From the NCBI GenBank assembly GCA_964452105.1, contig CAYVLI010000005.1, positions 1-8,060 on the forward strand: DNA of 8,060 bases, given 5' to 3'. Positions 1-6,584 of the stretch are shown here, in pieces. Position numbers and translations under genes: made by a program. The notes under the pieces are model-generated. The model was not told where the DNA came from and ran no database searches. It saw only the letters and a program-made list of their open reading frames with translations. The DNA is from CAYVLI01 sp964452105 [NCBI: uncultured Nitrospinota bacterium]. GTDB taxonomy: Bacteria; JAUXIQ01. Each line of letters opens with the position of its first letter. The first letter of the stretch is position 1.

Positions 1-127
1 TAAGCTCGTTCAGGAAGACCGTCTCCGTCTCCGCGCCCTTCCCCGCCGCAGCCTTAACTATCTCATCCACCAGCACCGCCGTGTTCCCGCTCTTCCTCGG
101 ACTCCCCACAAACGCCAATACTTTCAT
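1..127 (-). CDS. NADPH-dependent FMN reductase / iron-sulfur flavoprotein family, N-terminal part
   Basis: Only the first 42 codons are in the window; the gene continues past the left edge. The visible protein begins MKVLAFVGSPRKSGNT, which is a flavodoxin-like first beta strand followed by the phosphate-binding loop GSPRKSGNT (residues 8-16) that holds the FMN phosphate. An amphipathic helix follows (about 17-30). This start is typical of the NADPH-dependent FMN reductase family and of iron-sulfur flavoproteins, which move electrons between NAD(P)H or ferredoxin and FMN in the cytoplasm. Those two families cannot be separated here because the diagnostic cysteines would lie further on. The ATG at 127 has a good upstream AGGAG at about 7 bases. 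It lies 56 bases behind the toxin stop codon on the same strand, so it may be co-transcribed with the toxin-antitoxin pair, but the link is probably positional. Confidence 0.85.
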   Translation of the reverse strand, partial: MKVLAFVGSPRKSGNTAVLVDEIVKAAAGKGAETETVFLNEL

Positions 128-183
128 TCATCTTCTCCTTTTGTCTTGATATTTGAAGGAACTATAACCACTTACTAACTGGA

Positions 184-447
184 TCATCTCCTATAAGCAT
201 CTCTTCTATGGCGGACATAATAGATCGTAACAAGATTTTCTGAGTTGTCTACCTGATAGATAACTCTGTAATCTCCAACTCTTAGTCGATAGCTATATTT
301 TGAGTTGCTCAATTTTTTGCTATTAACCGAAAACGGTTTATTACTAAGTGATTTTACAGATTTCAAAATATTGGCAACATATTTTGATTCAATCTTTCTT
401 AAATCCCGCTCTGCAGAGTTTTTCCATACAATTTTATAAAATGCCAT
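184..447 (-). CDS. RelE/ParE-superfamily toxin of a type II toxin-antitoxin pair
   Basis: This 87-residue basic protein has the RelE/ParE toxin layout. An N-terminal strand (FYKIVWKNSAERDL, residues 3-16) and a helical hairpin rich in Lys and Ser (17-46) come first. The signature central strands follow, YRLRVGDYRVIYQVD (53-67), and then a C-terminal strand and basic tail, YYVRHRRDAYRR (76-87). The Arg residues at 54, 56, 61, 79, 81 and 82 and the Tyr at 85 sit where RelE-type mRNA interferases carry their RNA-contacting and catalytic side chains. Family knowledge therefore suggests ribosome-dependent mRNA cleavage, but a ParE-like gyrase poison is not excluded. The start ATG lies inside the end of the antitoxin gene (14-base overlap) and lacks a good Shine-Dalgarno sequence, so translation is probably coupled to the antitoxin. 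The gene is clearly AT-rich compared with its neighbours, consistent with horizontal acquisition. The length is normal, with no visible truncation. Confidence 0.86.
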   Translation of the reverse strand: MAFYKIVWKNSAERDLRKIESKYVANILKSVKSLSNKPFSVNSKKLSNSKYSYRLRVGDYRVIYQVDNSENLVTIYYVRHRRDAYRR

Positions 448-751
448 CTTTTTTAAGTTTCTTTTTTAGCTCTACAAAAGTTACAGTAGATTCCTCCTTG
501 CGCTCAGCTATAATAGCAAGATCATGTAAGTCTTCCAATAACTCTTCATATTTCTTAGCTTTTATAGTTATAGTCCGGCTTACTAATTTATATTTTTGAT
601 TAGGTTTGGGGGTGGGTGGAAGTGATCCGCCTTTTACCACAGTCCTCTCACTGCCTGTGCGTCCACCTTTTGGACCTATTATTACATATTGCCCTGAAGC
701 AGGAGCTTTTTTGCCAGGTTTAAGCACTTCCTTTTCCCTCACTTTAACCAC
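434..751 (-). CDS. Antitoxin with YjzC-like N-terminal module and RelB-type C-terminal tail
   Basis: This small protein precedes and overlaps the RelE-like toxin, the usual antitoxin position. It has two parts. Residues about 10-50 contain KPGKKAPASGQYVIIGPKGG and GGSLPPT, which resemble the short YjzC-like domain (PGQKAP..G.Y...G pattern, then a K..GD.FPPT-like strand). Residues about 65-105 form an acidic helical tail (YEELLEDLHDLAIIAERKEE, then a FVELKKKL helix and KDGIL), the pattern seen in RelB-type antitoxins, which wrap and neutralise RelE toxins. By analogy the N-terminal part may bind operator DNA, but no such role is established for it. The frame opens with GTG at 757, which directly abuts the AAGGAGGT ribosome binding site. 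The in-frame GTG at 751, 7 bases past AGGAGG, is the better start and is used here (105 residues). The stop TAA lies inside the toxin start region, in the shared sequence ATGGCATTTTATAA. Confidence 0.77.
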   Translation of the reverse strand: MVKVREKEVLKPGKKAPASGQYVIIGPKGGRTGSERTVVKGGSLPPTPKPNQKYKLVSRTITIKAKKYEELLEDLHDLAIIAERKEESTVTFVELKKKLKKDGIL

Positions 752-757
752 TTTCAC

Positions 758-767
758 ACCTCCTTAA
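758..767 (-). promoter_or_regulatory. Strong ribosome binding site of the antitoxin gene
   Basis: Read on the minus strand, this is TTAAGGAGGT, an almost perfect anti-16S match. It ends directly against the GTG at 757, too close for initiation there. It is 6-7 bases from the in-frame GTG at 751, so it decides the start. A strong antitoxin site combined with no visible site before the toxin fits the usual excess of antitoxin over toxin. Confidence 0.65.
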
Positions 768-809
768 AGGCAATCGCATCCGGAAAAAAGAGACACAACC
801 TTTTTTTCT

Positions 810-840
810 ATAATACCTCTCATTCCCGCGAAAGCTGCAA
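810..840 (-). promoter_or_regulatory. Possible promoter of the toxin-antitoxin operon
   Basis: On the minus strand, TTGCAG (840-835) and TATTAT (815-810) are separated by 19 bp, longer than ideal. A short inverted repeat of A and T tracts (GAAAAAA at 783-789, TTTTTTC at 802-808) lies between this element and the antitoxin start and could be an operator. This is a weak, pattern-only call. Confidence 0.25.
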
Positions 841-1055
841 TCCACTACTTTCATCGATTAATACTTGACCCGAATTCGCAGGTCAAGCCCCGCCCCAATT
901 GGAACAAACTCCCTGATAACACAGAGGTCATTATTACGTTGTGGTCGATAACTCCCTCAATCATCATTTTGCGTCAATATAGCATAGAAGTCTCCCCGCT
1001 TAAAGACAAATCCCGGTGTCCATCACCCGTTAATTCACGACCACGCATGTCATTC

Positions 1056-1114
1056 CCGTAGGGGCGCACGGCCGTGCGCCCTCATGGAGGCGAACACAAG
1101 ATTCGCCCCTACGG
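1056..1114. repeat. Compound palindromic repeat element with 11-bp terminal inverted repeats
   Basis: The ends CCGTAGGGGCG (1056-1066) and CGCCCCTACGG (1104-1114) are perfect 11-bp inverted repeats. Inside are a perfect 20-bp palindrome with half-site GGGCGCACGG (1062-1081) and a hairpin with arms GGCGAA (1089-1094) and TTCGCC (1102-1107). The nested symmetry with defined ends looks like a small REP/MITE-type element and not a gene or terminator. There is no T tract on either side. Its core is close to that of the palindrome at 1365-1392. Confidence 0.75.
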
Positions 1115-1162
1115 CTCAATTCTTCAGATTTCAAATTATATTCAAATACTTGCAACCATATT

Positions 1163-1255
1163 ATGAAAGAAGATTCTAACCACAGATAAACACAGATTCA
1201 CACGGATATAGATTGCTTCCCGTTAAAATCTGTGTCTATCTGTGGTTTCTTTCAT
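1163..1255. repeat. Long imperfect inverted repeat built on a 10-bp period
   Basis: Arms of 21 bases (1178-1198 and 1227-1247) are inverted copies with one mismatch, with a 28-base loop between them. The symmetry continues outward through ATGAAAGAA (1163-1171) and TTCTTTCAT (1247-1255), with an extra GATTCT on the left side only. The left arm and the start of the loop are a 10-bp tandem series: CACAGATAAA, CACAGATTCA, CACGGATATA (1181-1210). The right arm shows the same period in reverse. As RNA or cruciform DNA this would form a long stem. It resembles dispersed CACAGAT-type repeats found between genes in many bacteria. No coding content is seen. Confidence 0.75.
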
Positions 1256-1344
1256 GCGGTTGGTCAAGCAACGGGGGTGGCAGGAGCAACCCCGAAAAAC
1301 GCGGTATTACCGAATAGCAAAAATTGCACGGAAGTTTTGGGGGG

Positions 1345-1399
1345 AGTTTGAGGGAGGCTTATTGGTAGGGGCACGGCGCGCCGTGCCCCTACTCAAACT
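1345..1399. repeat. Perfect 28-bp palindrome with flanking inverted arms behind the aor stop codon
   Basis: Bases 1365-1392 form a loop-free perfect palindrome with half-site GTAGGGGCACGGCG. Outside it, AGTTTGAG (1345-1352) and CTCAAACT (1392-1399) give a further inverted pair. The element starts two bases after the oxidoreductase stop codon on the minus strand. It could stall RNA polymerase or protect the mRNA 3' end, but no U tract follows, so it is not a standard intrinsic terminator. The shared TAGGGGC and CACGGC blocks tie it to the element at 1056-1114. Confidence 0.75.
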
Positions 1400-1400
1400 G

Positions 1401-3215
1401 TTAGATGCCCTTTATATACTCCTGCAAGCCGAGTTCACTCAGCTTTTCCGTGGTCGGTCTGCTGTCTGCGGCCCAGCCGCGAAGCTGGTAGTACTCAGGG
1501 AGCATCTCACCCAGCTTATTGACCATGCCCTTGCTGGGCCCCTCGGGGATGCCCTCGCCGGTGATGCGCTCCGGCAGTTTGTCATCCGCGCCGGTGATAC
1601 CCGCCCTGAGGTTAAATATCTTCTCCAGGTTCCAGATGCGTTCGCCCATCTGGAGGAGGCTCTCCGCAGTGGTATCCAGGCCCGTGGCCGTGTTGAGCAA
1701 AACCGATAGCTCCTCGAGGCCTATCATAAAGGAGGTGAACAGGCAGATGCCCGTGGAATCCCAGGCCGCCGTGGTGTTCTGGAAGGCGATGGTCCAGAAG
1801 GCCTTCTGGTCGGTAACCGTTCTGTCGATGAGCTCAGGCGACCCCAGCACCTCCACGGCTATCGTGTATGCGCGCAGGTGGCATGCGCCTCGGTTGGCCG
1901 TGGCGTAAGCCAGGCCGATGCCCTGAGCGCCGCGTCCGTCGTAAGCGGGGAACTCCTGCCCCTTGACGCCCATGAACAGCTCCGGATGGCCGTACTTCCT
2001 AGCCACGCGGTCGCTACCCTCGGCCAGTATGTCACCGAAACCCTCGCGGTAGGCGGCCTTCTCCAGCAGCTCTATCAGCAGGTCGTGGTCGCCGAACCTG
2101 AGCGGCTTCTCGGAATCGCTCAAGGGGAGATAGTCCTTCTCGGAAAGCTCCATGGCGCAGGCTATGGTAGCGCCTGCGGAAATGGGGTCCATGCCCAGTT
2201 CATTGCACAGGAAATTGGCTTTGGTGAGCGCCTCCAAGTTATCAACGCCGACGTCGCTGCCCAGCGCCCAGATGTTCTCGTACTCAGGCCCCTCGCCGTG
2301 GCCCTTGTATTTGGGGTTGGTGACCTCAGAGACGCGCCCGCAGGCGATGTTGCAACCGAAGCATCCCTTCTCTCGGATGAACAGCGTATCTCGGAGCGTC
2401 TCGCCGCTGATCTTCGACGCCCCGGCGAACTGCCCCTGCTGGTAATTGTCCGAGGGGAGCATTCCCGTCTCGTTTATGACGTTGACCAATGCCGCCGTGC
2501 CGTAAGTGTTGAGCGTCTCCTTCATGGGCGCTTCCAGCACCTTCTTGTGTGTATCCAGGGCGGCATCGCGGAAGGCCTCCTTGTCCGCCACGGTCACTCC
2601 GCCGGTGCCGCGCACGGCCACGGCCTTCAGGTTCTTGGAGCCCAGGACTGCGCCGACGCCCGAGCGGCCCGCACCGCGGTGCTTGTCGTTTATCACGCAG
2701 GCAAAGCGCACCAGGTTCTCCCCCGCCGGGCCGATGCCGGAGATTTTGGCGTCCGGGTCGGTTTCCCGGTGGATGATATCCTCGGCTTCGTGGGTGGTCT
2801 TGCCCCATAGTTCTTCGGCCGAGCGTATTTCGACCTGATCGTTGTAAACCCAGACATAGACGGGCTTATCCGCCTTACCTTCGATAATAATCATGTCATA
2901 GCCCGCGTACTTCATCTCCGGGCCGAAATGGCCGCCGGAGTTTGAGCAGGCCACCGTGCCGGTGAGAGGCGATTTGGTGACCACCATGTAGCGGCTGGTA
3001 GGCGCTCCGGTGCCGGTGAGGGGGCCGGTGGCAAAAATGAACTTATTATCAGGGGAGAGAGCTTCGATGGTGGGGTCTATCTCATCAAGAAGATATTTCG
3101 TGGCGAGTCCTCTTCCGCCTATGAAGTCCCGGGCGGTCTTTTCATCCAGGTCTTCCACGATGCTGGTGCCGGCGCTAAGGTTAACCCTCAGTATCTTGCC
3201 AATCCATCCGTGCAT
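1401..3215 (-). CDS. aor: Aldehyde ferredoxin oxidoreductase (tungstopterin enzyme)
   Basis: A full-length 604-residue member of the AOR family, which oxidises aldehydes to carboxylic acids in the cytoplasm with ferredoxin as electron acceptor, using a bis-pterin tungsten (sometimes molybdenum) cofactor and one 4Fe-4S cluster. The N-terminal domain has the family start MHGWIGKILRVNLS, the GGRGLATKYL pterin-binding stretch (33-42) and GPLTGTGAPTSRY (64-76). Next come the RGAGRSGVGAVLGSKNLKAV block (180-199) and the cluster ligands C285-x2-C288-x3-C292. The fourth ligand is C491 within DSTGIC (486-491), beside the second pterin site; YDGRGAQGIG (425-434) is also typical. The ATG at 3215 has AAAGGA just upstream. 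It lies 80 bases behind ppiD with no obvious promoter or terminator between them, so read-through is possible. No cofactor-synthesis or ferredoxin partner genes are in the window. The exact aldehyde substrate cannot be told from sequence; ketoacid- or glyceraldehyde-3-phosphate-specific relatives are less likely from length and motifs. Confidence 0.96.
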   Translation of the reverse strand: MHGWIGKILRVNLSAGTSIVEDLDEKTARDFIGGRGLATKYLLDEIDPTIEALSPDNKFIFATGPLTGTGAPTSRYMVVTKSPLTGTVACSNSGGHFGPEMKYAGYDMIIIEGKADKPVYVWVYNDQVEIRSAEELWGKTTHEAEDIIHRETDPDAKISGIGPAGENLVRFACVINDKHRGAGRSGVGAVLGSKNLKAVAVRGTGGVTVADKEAFRDAALDTHKKVLEAPMKETLNTYGTAALVNVINETGMLPSDNYQQGQFAGASKISGETLRDTLFIREKGCFGCNIACGRVSEVTNPKYKGHGEGPEYENIWALGSDVGVDNLEALTKANFLCNELGMDPISAGATIACAMELSEKDYLPLSDSEKPLRFGDHDLLIELLEKAAYREGFGDILAEGSDRVARKYGHPELFMGVKGQEFPAYDGRGAQGIGLAYATANRGACHLRAYTIAVEVLGSPELIDRTVTDQKAFWTIAFQNTTAAWDSTGICLFTSFMIGLEELSVLLNTATGLDTTAESLLQMGERIWNLEKIFNLRAGITGADDKLPERITGEGIPEGPSKGMVNKLGEMLPEYYQLRGWAADSRPTTEKLSELGLQEYIKGI

Positions 3216-3295
3216 TTTCCTTTCCCCCCTGATGAAGGTTCACGGGCAGCGGCGGCGCCCTTGCGAGCGAGCCGGGGATGGTTTTCCATTTCGGG

Positions 3296-5191
3296 TTACA
3301 AGTTGAAATCACCCACTATCTTAATGTTAGCCCTATCCATGTTGCGGGTAGTCCAGGTACGATACATCAAATCGCGTTTCTTTTCCAGCAATTCCTGAGC
3401 GAATTTCTCTCTCTCCTTCTGAAACTTCGCCTCTTTAATTCCCTGCGTTCCAGAGAGCGATATGATGAAAAACCGGTTACCCGCATTCACCATCTTGTAC
3501 TCGCCGGGCTTCAACTCGAAAGCCTCATTTATGAACTGGGGATTGCGGCCCACCCCCTTCGGCGAACCGTTGCGCGTGAAGAAATCCGTTTTCTGAAGTG
3601 ATAGACTGTATTCTTTGATGATTTCTTCGAGCTTTTTGCCCGAGTTGAGCTTTGAGAGGGCTTCCTGCGCCGCCTCCTCAACGGCTTCCCGGCTCCTTTT
3701 GTTCAGGTAGCGGGATTTGACCTCTCTCTCCACCTCCTTTAACTCCGGTATGTACGGCTCTCTCTTTTCCAGAACCGTGAAGATATAGTAATTGCCACCG
3801 GCTTCCATGGCCTTGCTGATATCACCTACGTCCAGGTTGAAGATATCATCCATTATTTGCATCGAGCCGGGAACATCCCTTATTGGTCCGCCCTTAAAGA
3901 CCCAGTCAGTGGCCTGCGGTTTAAAGCCCCCCTCCTTCGCTATCTTATCAAATTCCTCCGCGGAAAGATCGTAAGACAGATTATAAGCTCTGTCATCCGC
4001 TATGTCCTGCGCCTTGGACTTCTTGAGTTTTTCCACTATCTTTTTCCTGGCGTCCTCGAATGGCTCCTGTCCCGCCTCCTGTTTTTCCTCAAGCTTGATT
4101 ATGTGGTAGCCAAATCTTGTGCGCACCGGATCGCTTACCTGCCCCGGTTTAAGCGAGAAGGCCGCCTCCTCGAAGGGCTTGACCATCTGGCCTTTCGGAA
4201 AGGACCCCAGGTCTCCACCTTTATCCTTGCTGCCGGGATCCTGGGAGAACTTCTTGGCCAACTCAGCAAAATCGGCGCCCCCTTTTATTTTTTTTAGCAA
4301 TTTCTCCGCCTCGACCCTAACCTTTTCCCACTCGGATTCATCGGCTCCTTCTTCGACCTTGAGCAGTATATGCCTCACATGGACCTCCTCCCCGCGTTTG
4401 AATTGGTCCGGGTAATCCTCGTAGTAACTTCTGGCTTCCTCCTCAGTCACGTCAACCTGATTCATGTAGTCTTGAGGAGACAGCTTTACATATTTCAATT
4501 TGAGCGATTCAGGTTTCTTGAAAGACTCCTCGCTCTCCTGAAAATATTTCTGTAGCTCCTCGTCGGTGGGCTTAATCTTATCCCTGTACTTGAAAGCATC
4601 CAAAGAAAGGTAATCCACACTGACTTTTTCGTTCTCCCTGGTATAGGCTTTACGGACCTCTATATCAGAAACCTTTACACTATCCGCAATAATAGAATGC
4701 AGCTTCTCGATGAGCATGTCTTCCCTGAAGTATTCCTCGAATTGCTGTGGCTCGAAGCGATTTTGCCTCAGGACGTTCTCATAGAGCCGCTGGTTGAAAA
4801 CACCATCCCTTTGAAAATAGGGCTGCTTGCGGATAGCTACTATCAACTCCTGGTCGGAAACCGTCATCCCTTTCTCCAGGGCCATCGCCAGCAACAGTTT
4901 TCGTTGAGTGAGGCTGTTGAAAGCGCTGCTCTTGACGTTCAGTCGCTCCAGAAGCTCGGGAGAGAACCGATCGCCCAATTGCTTTCGGTAATTTTCAACC
5001 AAGCTATTGTAGTACCGCTGGAATTCCTGAATGGTAATTTTCTGGTTCATTACCTCAGCGATAACATCTGTCTGTTTGGAGCCTCGCCCGCTCGTTCCTA
5101 TCCCCCACCCCACAAAAGAGGCGGCCACAGCAATCAGAATTACTTTCAGGGGGAGTGAGTATTGAAATTTTTCCCTCATGAACTTGAGCAT
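3296..5191 (-). CDS. ppiD: PpiD-type membrane-anchored peptidyl-prolyl isomerase / foldase
   Basis: A 631-residue foldase assisting folding of exported proteins at the outer face of the inner membrane. It has a short basic N-terminus (MLKFMREKFQ), one membrane segment (about 13-32, KVILIAVAASFVGWGIG) and a long SurA-like chaperone domain (about 40-195). A parvulin rotamase domain follows (about 268-370) with HVRHILLKV (271-279), FSQDPGSKDKGGDLGSF (315-331), AFSLKPGQVSDPV (344-356) and GYHIIKL (361-367). The paired His residues at 274 and 363 match parvulin active-site positions. The rest is a helical linker and a degenerate PpiC-like C-terminal module (about 445-600, with AFELKPGEY and FFIISLSG). 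Length and order match PpiD rather than soluble SurA, which has a cleaved signal peptide. It is transcribed away from mreBCD, and its promoter candidate lies at 5296-5325. Start ATG 5191 has a weak AAGGGA upstream. A second in-frame ATG (codon 5) is less likely because the first five residues fit the family. Confidence 0.92.
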   Translation of the reverse strand: MLKFMREKFQYSLPLKVILIAVAASFVGWGIGTSGRGSKQTDVIAEVMNQKITIQEFQRYYNSLVENYRKQLGDRFSPELLERLNVKSSAFNSLTQRKLLLAMALEKGMTVSDQELIVAIRKQPYFQRDGVFNQRLYENVLRQNRFEPQQFEEYFREDMLIEKLHSIIADSVKVSDIEVRKAYTRENEKVSVDYLSLDAFKYRDKIKPTDEELQKYFQESEESFKKPESLKLKYVKLSPQDYMNQVDVTEEEARSYYEDYPDQFKRGEEVHVRHILLKVEEGADESEWEKVRVEAEKLLKKIKGGADFAELAKKFSQDPGSKDKGGDLGSFPKGQMVKPFEEAAFSLKPGQVSDPVRTRFGYHIIKLEEKQEAGQEPFEDARKKIVEKLKKSKAQDIADDRAYNLSYDLSAEEFDKIAKEGGFKPQATDWVFKGGPIRDVPGSMQIMDDIFNLDVGDISKAMEAGGNYYIFTVLEKREPYIPELKEVEREVKSRYLNKRSREAVEEAAQEALSKLNSGKKLEEIIKEYSLSLQKTDFFTRNGSPKGVGRNPQFINEAFELKPGEYKMVNAGNRFFIISLSGTQGIKEAKFQKEREKFAQELLEKKRDLMYRTWTTRNMDRANIKIVGDFNL

Positions 5192-5237
5192 AATATTTCC
5201 CTTTTCCTGGTTTTCCCTTACGAACTGGGAACAACTC

Positions 5238-5279
5238 TTAATAGACCGAAGATCGGGGACGGCTCCCCCGCGCTTTCAC
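5238..5279 (-). CDS. Possible leader peptide upstream of ppiD (13 codons)
   Basis: On the minus strand, GGAGGT (5289-5284) is followed 4 bases later by GTG at 5279, opening a 13-codon frame that encodes MKARGSRPRSSVY and ends with TAA at 5238. It begins almost at the expected transcription start of the ppiD promoter candidate. The RNA contains a short hairpin (GGGG at 5268-5265 with CCCC at 5259-5256). The ribosome binding site is better than that of ppiD itself. No function can be assigned; it may be a chance frame or a regulatory leader. Confidence 0.3.
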   Translation of the reverse strand: MKARGSRPRSSVY

Positions 5280-5295
5280 TTTTACCTCCACGAGG

Positions 5296-5325
5296 ATTAT
5301 AGTTCAGACGTTAGCCGCTTTTCAA
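5296..5325 (-). promoter_or_regulatory. Sigma-70-type promoter candidate for ppiD
   Basis: Reading the minus strand, TTGAAA (5325-5320) and a consensus TATAAT (5301-5296) are separated by 18 bp. Transcription would start near 5289, leaving a leader of about 98 bases before ppiD. The -10 box matches consensus fully and the -35 box at four of six positions. Confidence 0.55.
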
Positions 5326-5430
5326 GTCGTTTCTAATATATGGAAGGCAGAGTTAGAGCATAGTCTGGAAATCAATGTTTTATTTATTTAAGAAATATGA
5401 AATAATATTTAAACATATTTAATTTTACTG

Positions 5431-5459
5431 TTGATTTTATATAAGTTATTTGATATAAA
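5431..5459 (+). promoter_or_regulatory. Sigma-70-type promoter candidate for mreBCD
   Basis: TTGATT (5431-5436), an exact 17-bp spacer and TATAAA (5454-5459) sit in an AT-rich tract that could act as an UP-like element. Transcription would start near 5466, about 60 bases before mreB. Confidence 0.55.
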
Positions 5460-5502
5460 GTCATTATTCCTCGTGAAAGACTACAAAAGTTAAGTTATAC
5501 CC

Positions 5503-6549
<1,047 letters not shown>

Positions 6550-6584
6550 TAAAAAAGCTAATCCTTTGATTAATATATGATGCC

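Larger units (their letters stand above)
758..1400. other. Non-coding spacer filled with inverted repeats
   Basis: About 640 bases separate the antitoxin start from the oxidoreductase stop codon. I see no supported gene: open frames here have no ribosome binding site or recognisable protein, and they run through palindromes. The left end (758-850) is the upstream region of the toxin-antitoxin operon. It includes a degenerate CATTCCCGCGAAAGC stretch at 821-835 that resembles common dispersed bacterial repeats. The middle (851-1055) shows nothing I can name. The right part holds three inverted-repeat elements, listed separately. The stretch looks like a landing zone for small non-autonomous repeats. 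Confidence 0.6.

Noticed and set aside
851-1055. Degraded gene remnant in the left part of the spacer
   Set aside because: No frame gives a recognisable protein fragment and stops are frequent in all frames I inspected.
1181-1210. CRISPR-like short repeats
   Set aside because: The 10-bp units are contiguous, without spacers, and too short; no cas genes are nearby.
1365-1392. Intrinsic terminator for aor
   Set aside because: A strong stem is present, but there is no loop and no T tract after it on the minus strand, so it is listed as a palindromic repeat with only a possible 3'-end role.
1242-1709. Open frame on the plus strand running from the spacer into aor
   Set aside because: It crosses the long inverted repeat end and the 28-bp palindrome and then runs antisense to aor; no ribosome binding site or family resemblance.
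1878-2810. Long open frame on the plus strand opposite the oxidoreductase gene
   Set aside because: It is antisense to a fully conserved AOR coding sequence, has no recognisable domain, and is explained by the GC-rich codon usage of that gene.
3216-3295. Terminator or promoter between ppiD and aor
   Set aside because: Only a GGGC/GCCC stem with a GC-rich loop and no T tract is visible, and no convincing -35/-10 pair, so nothing is called.
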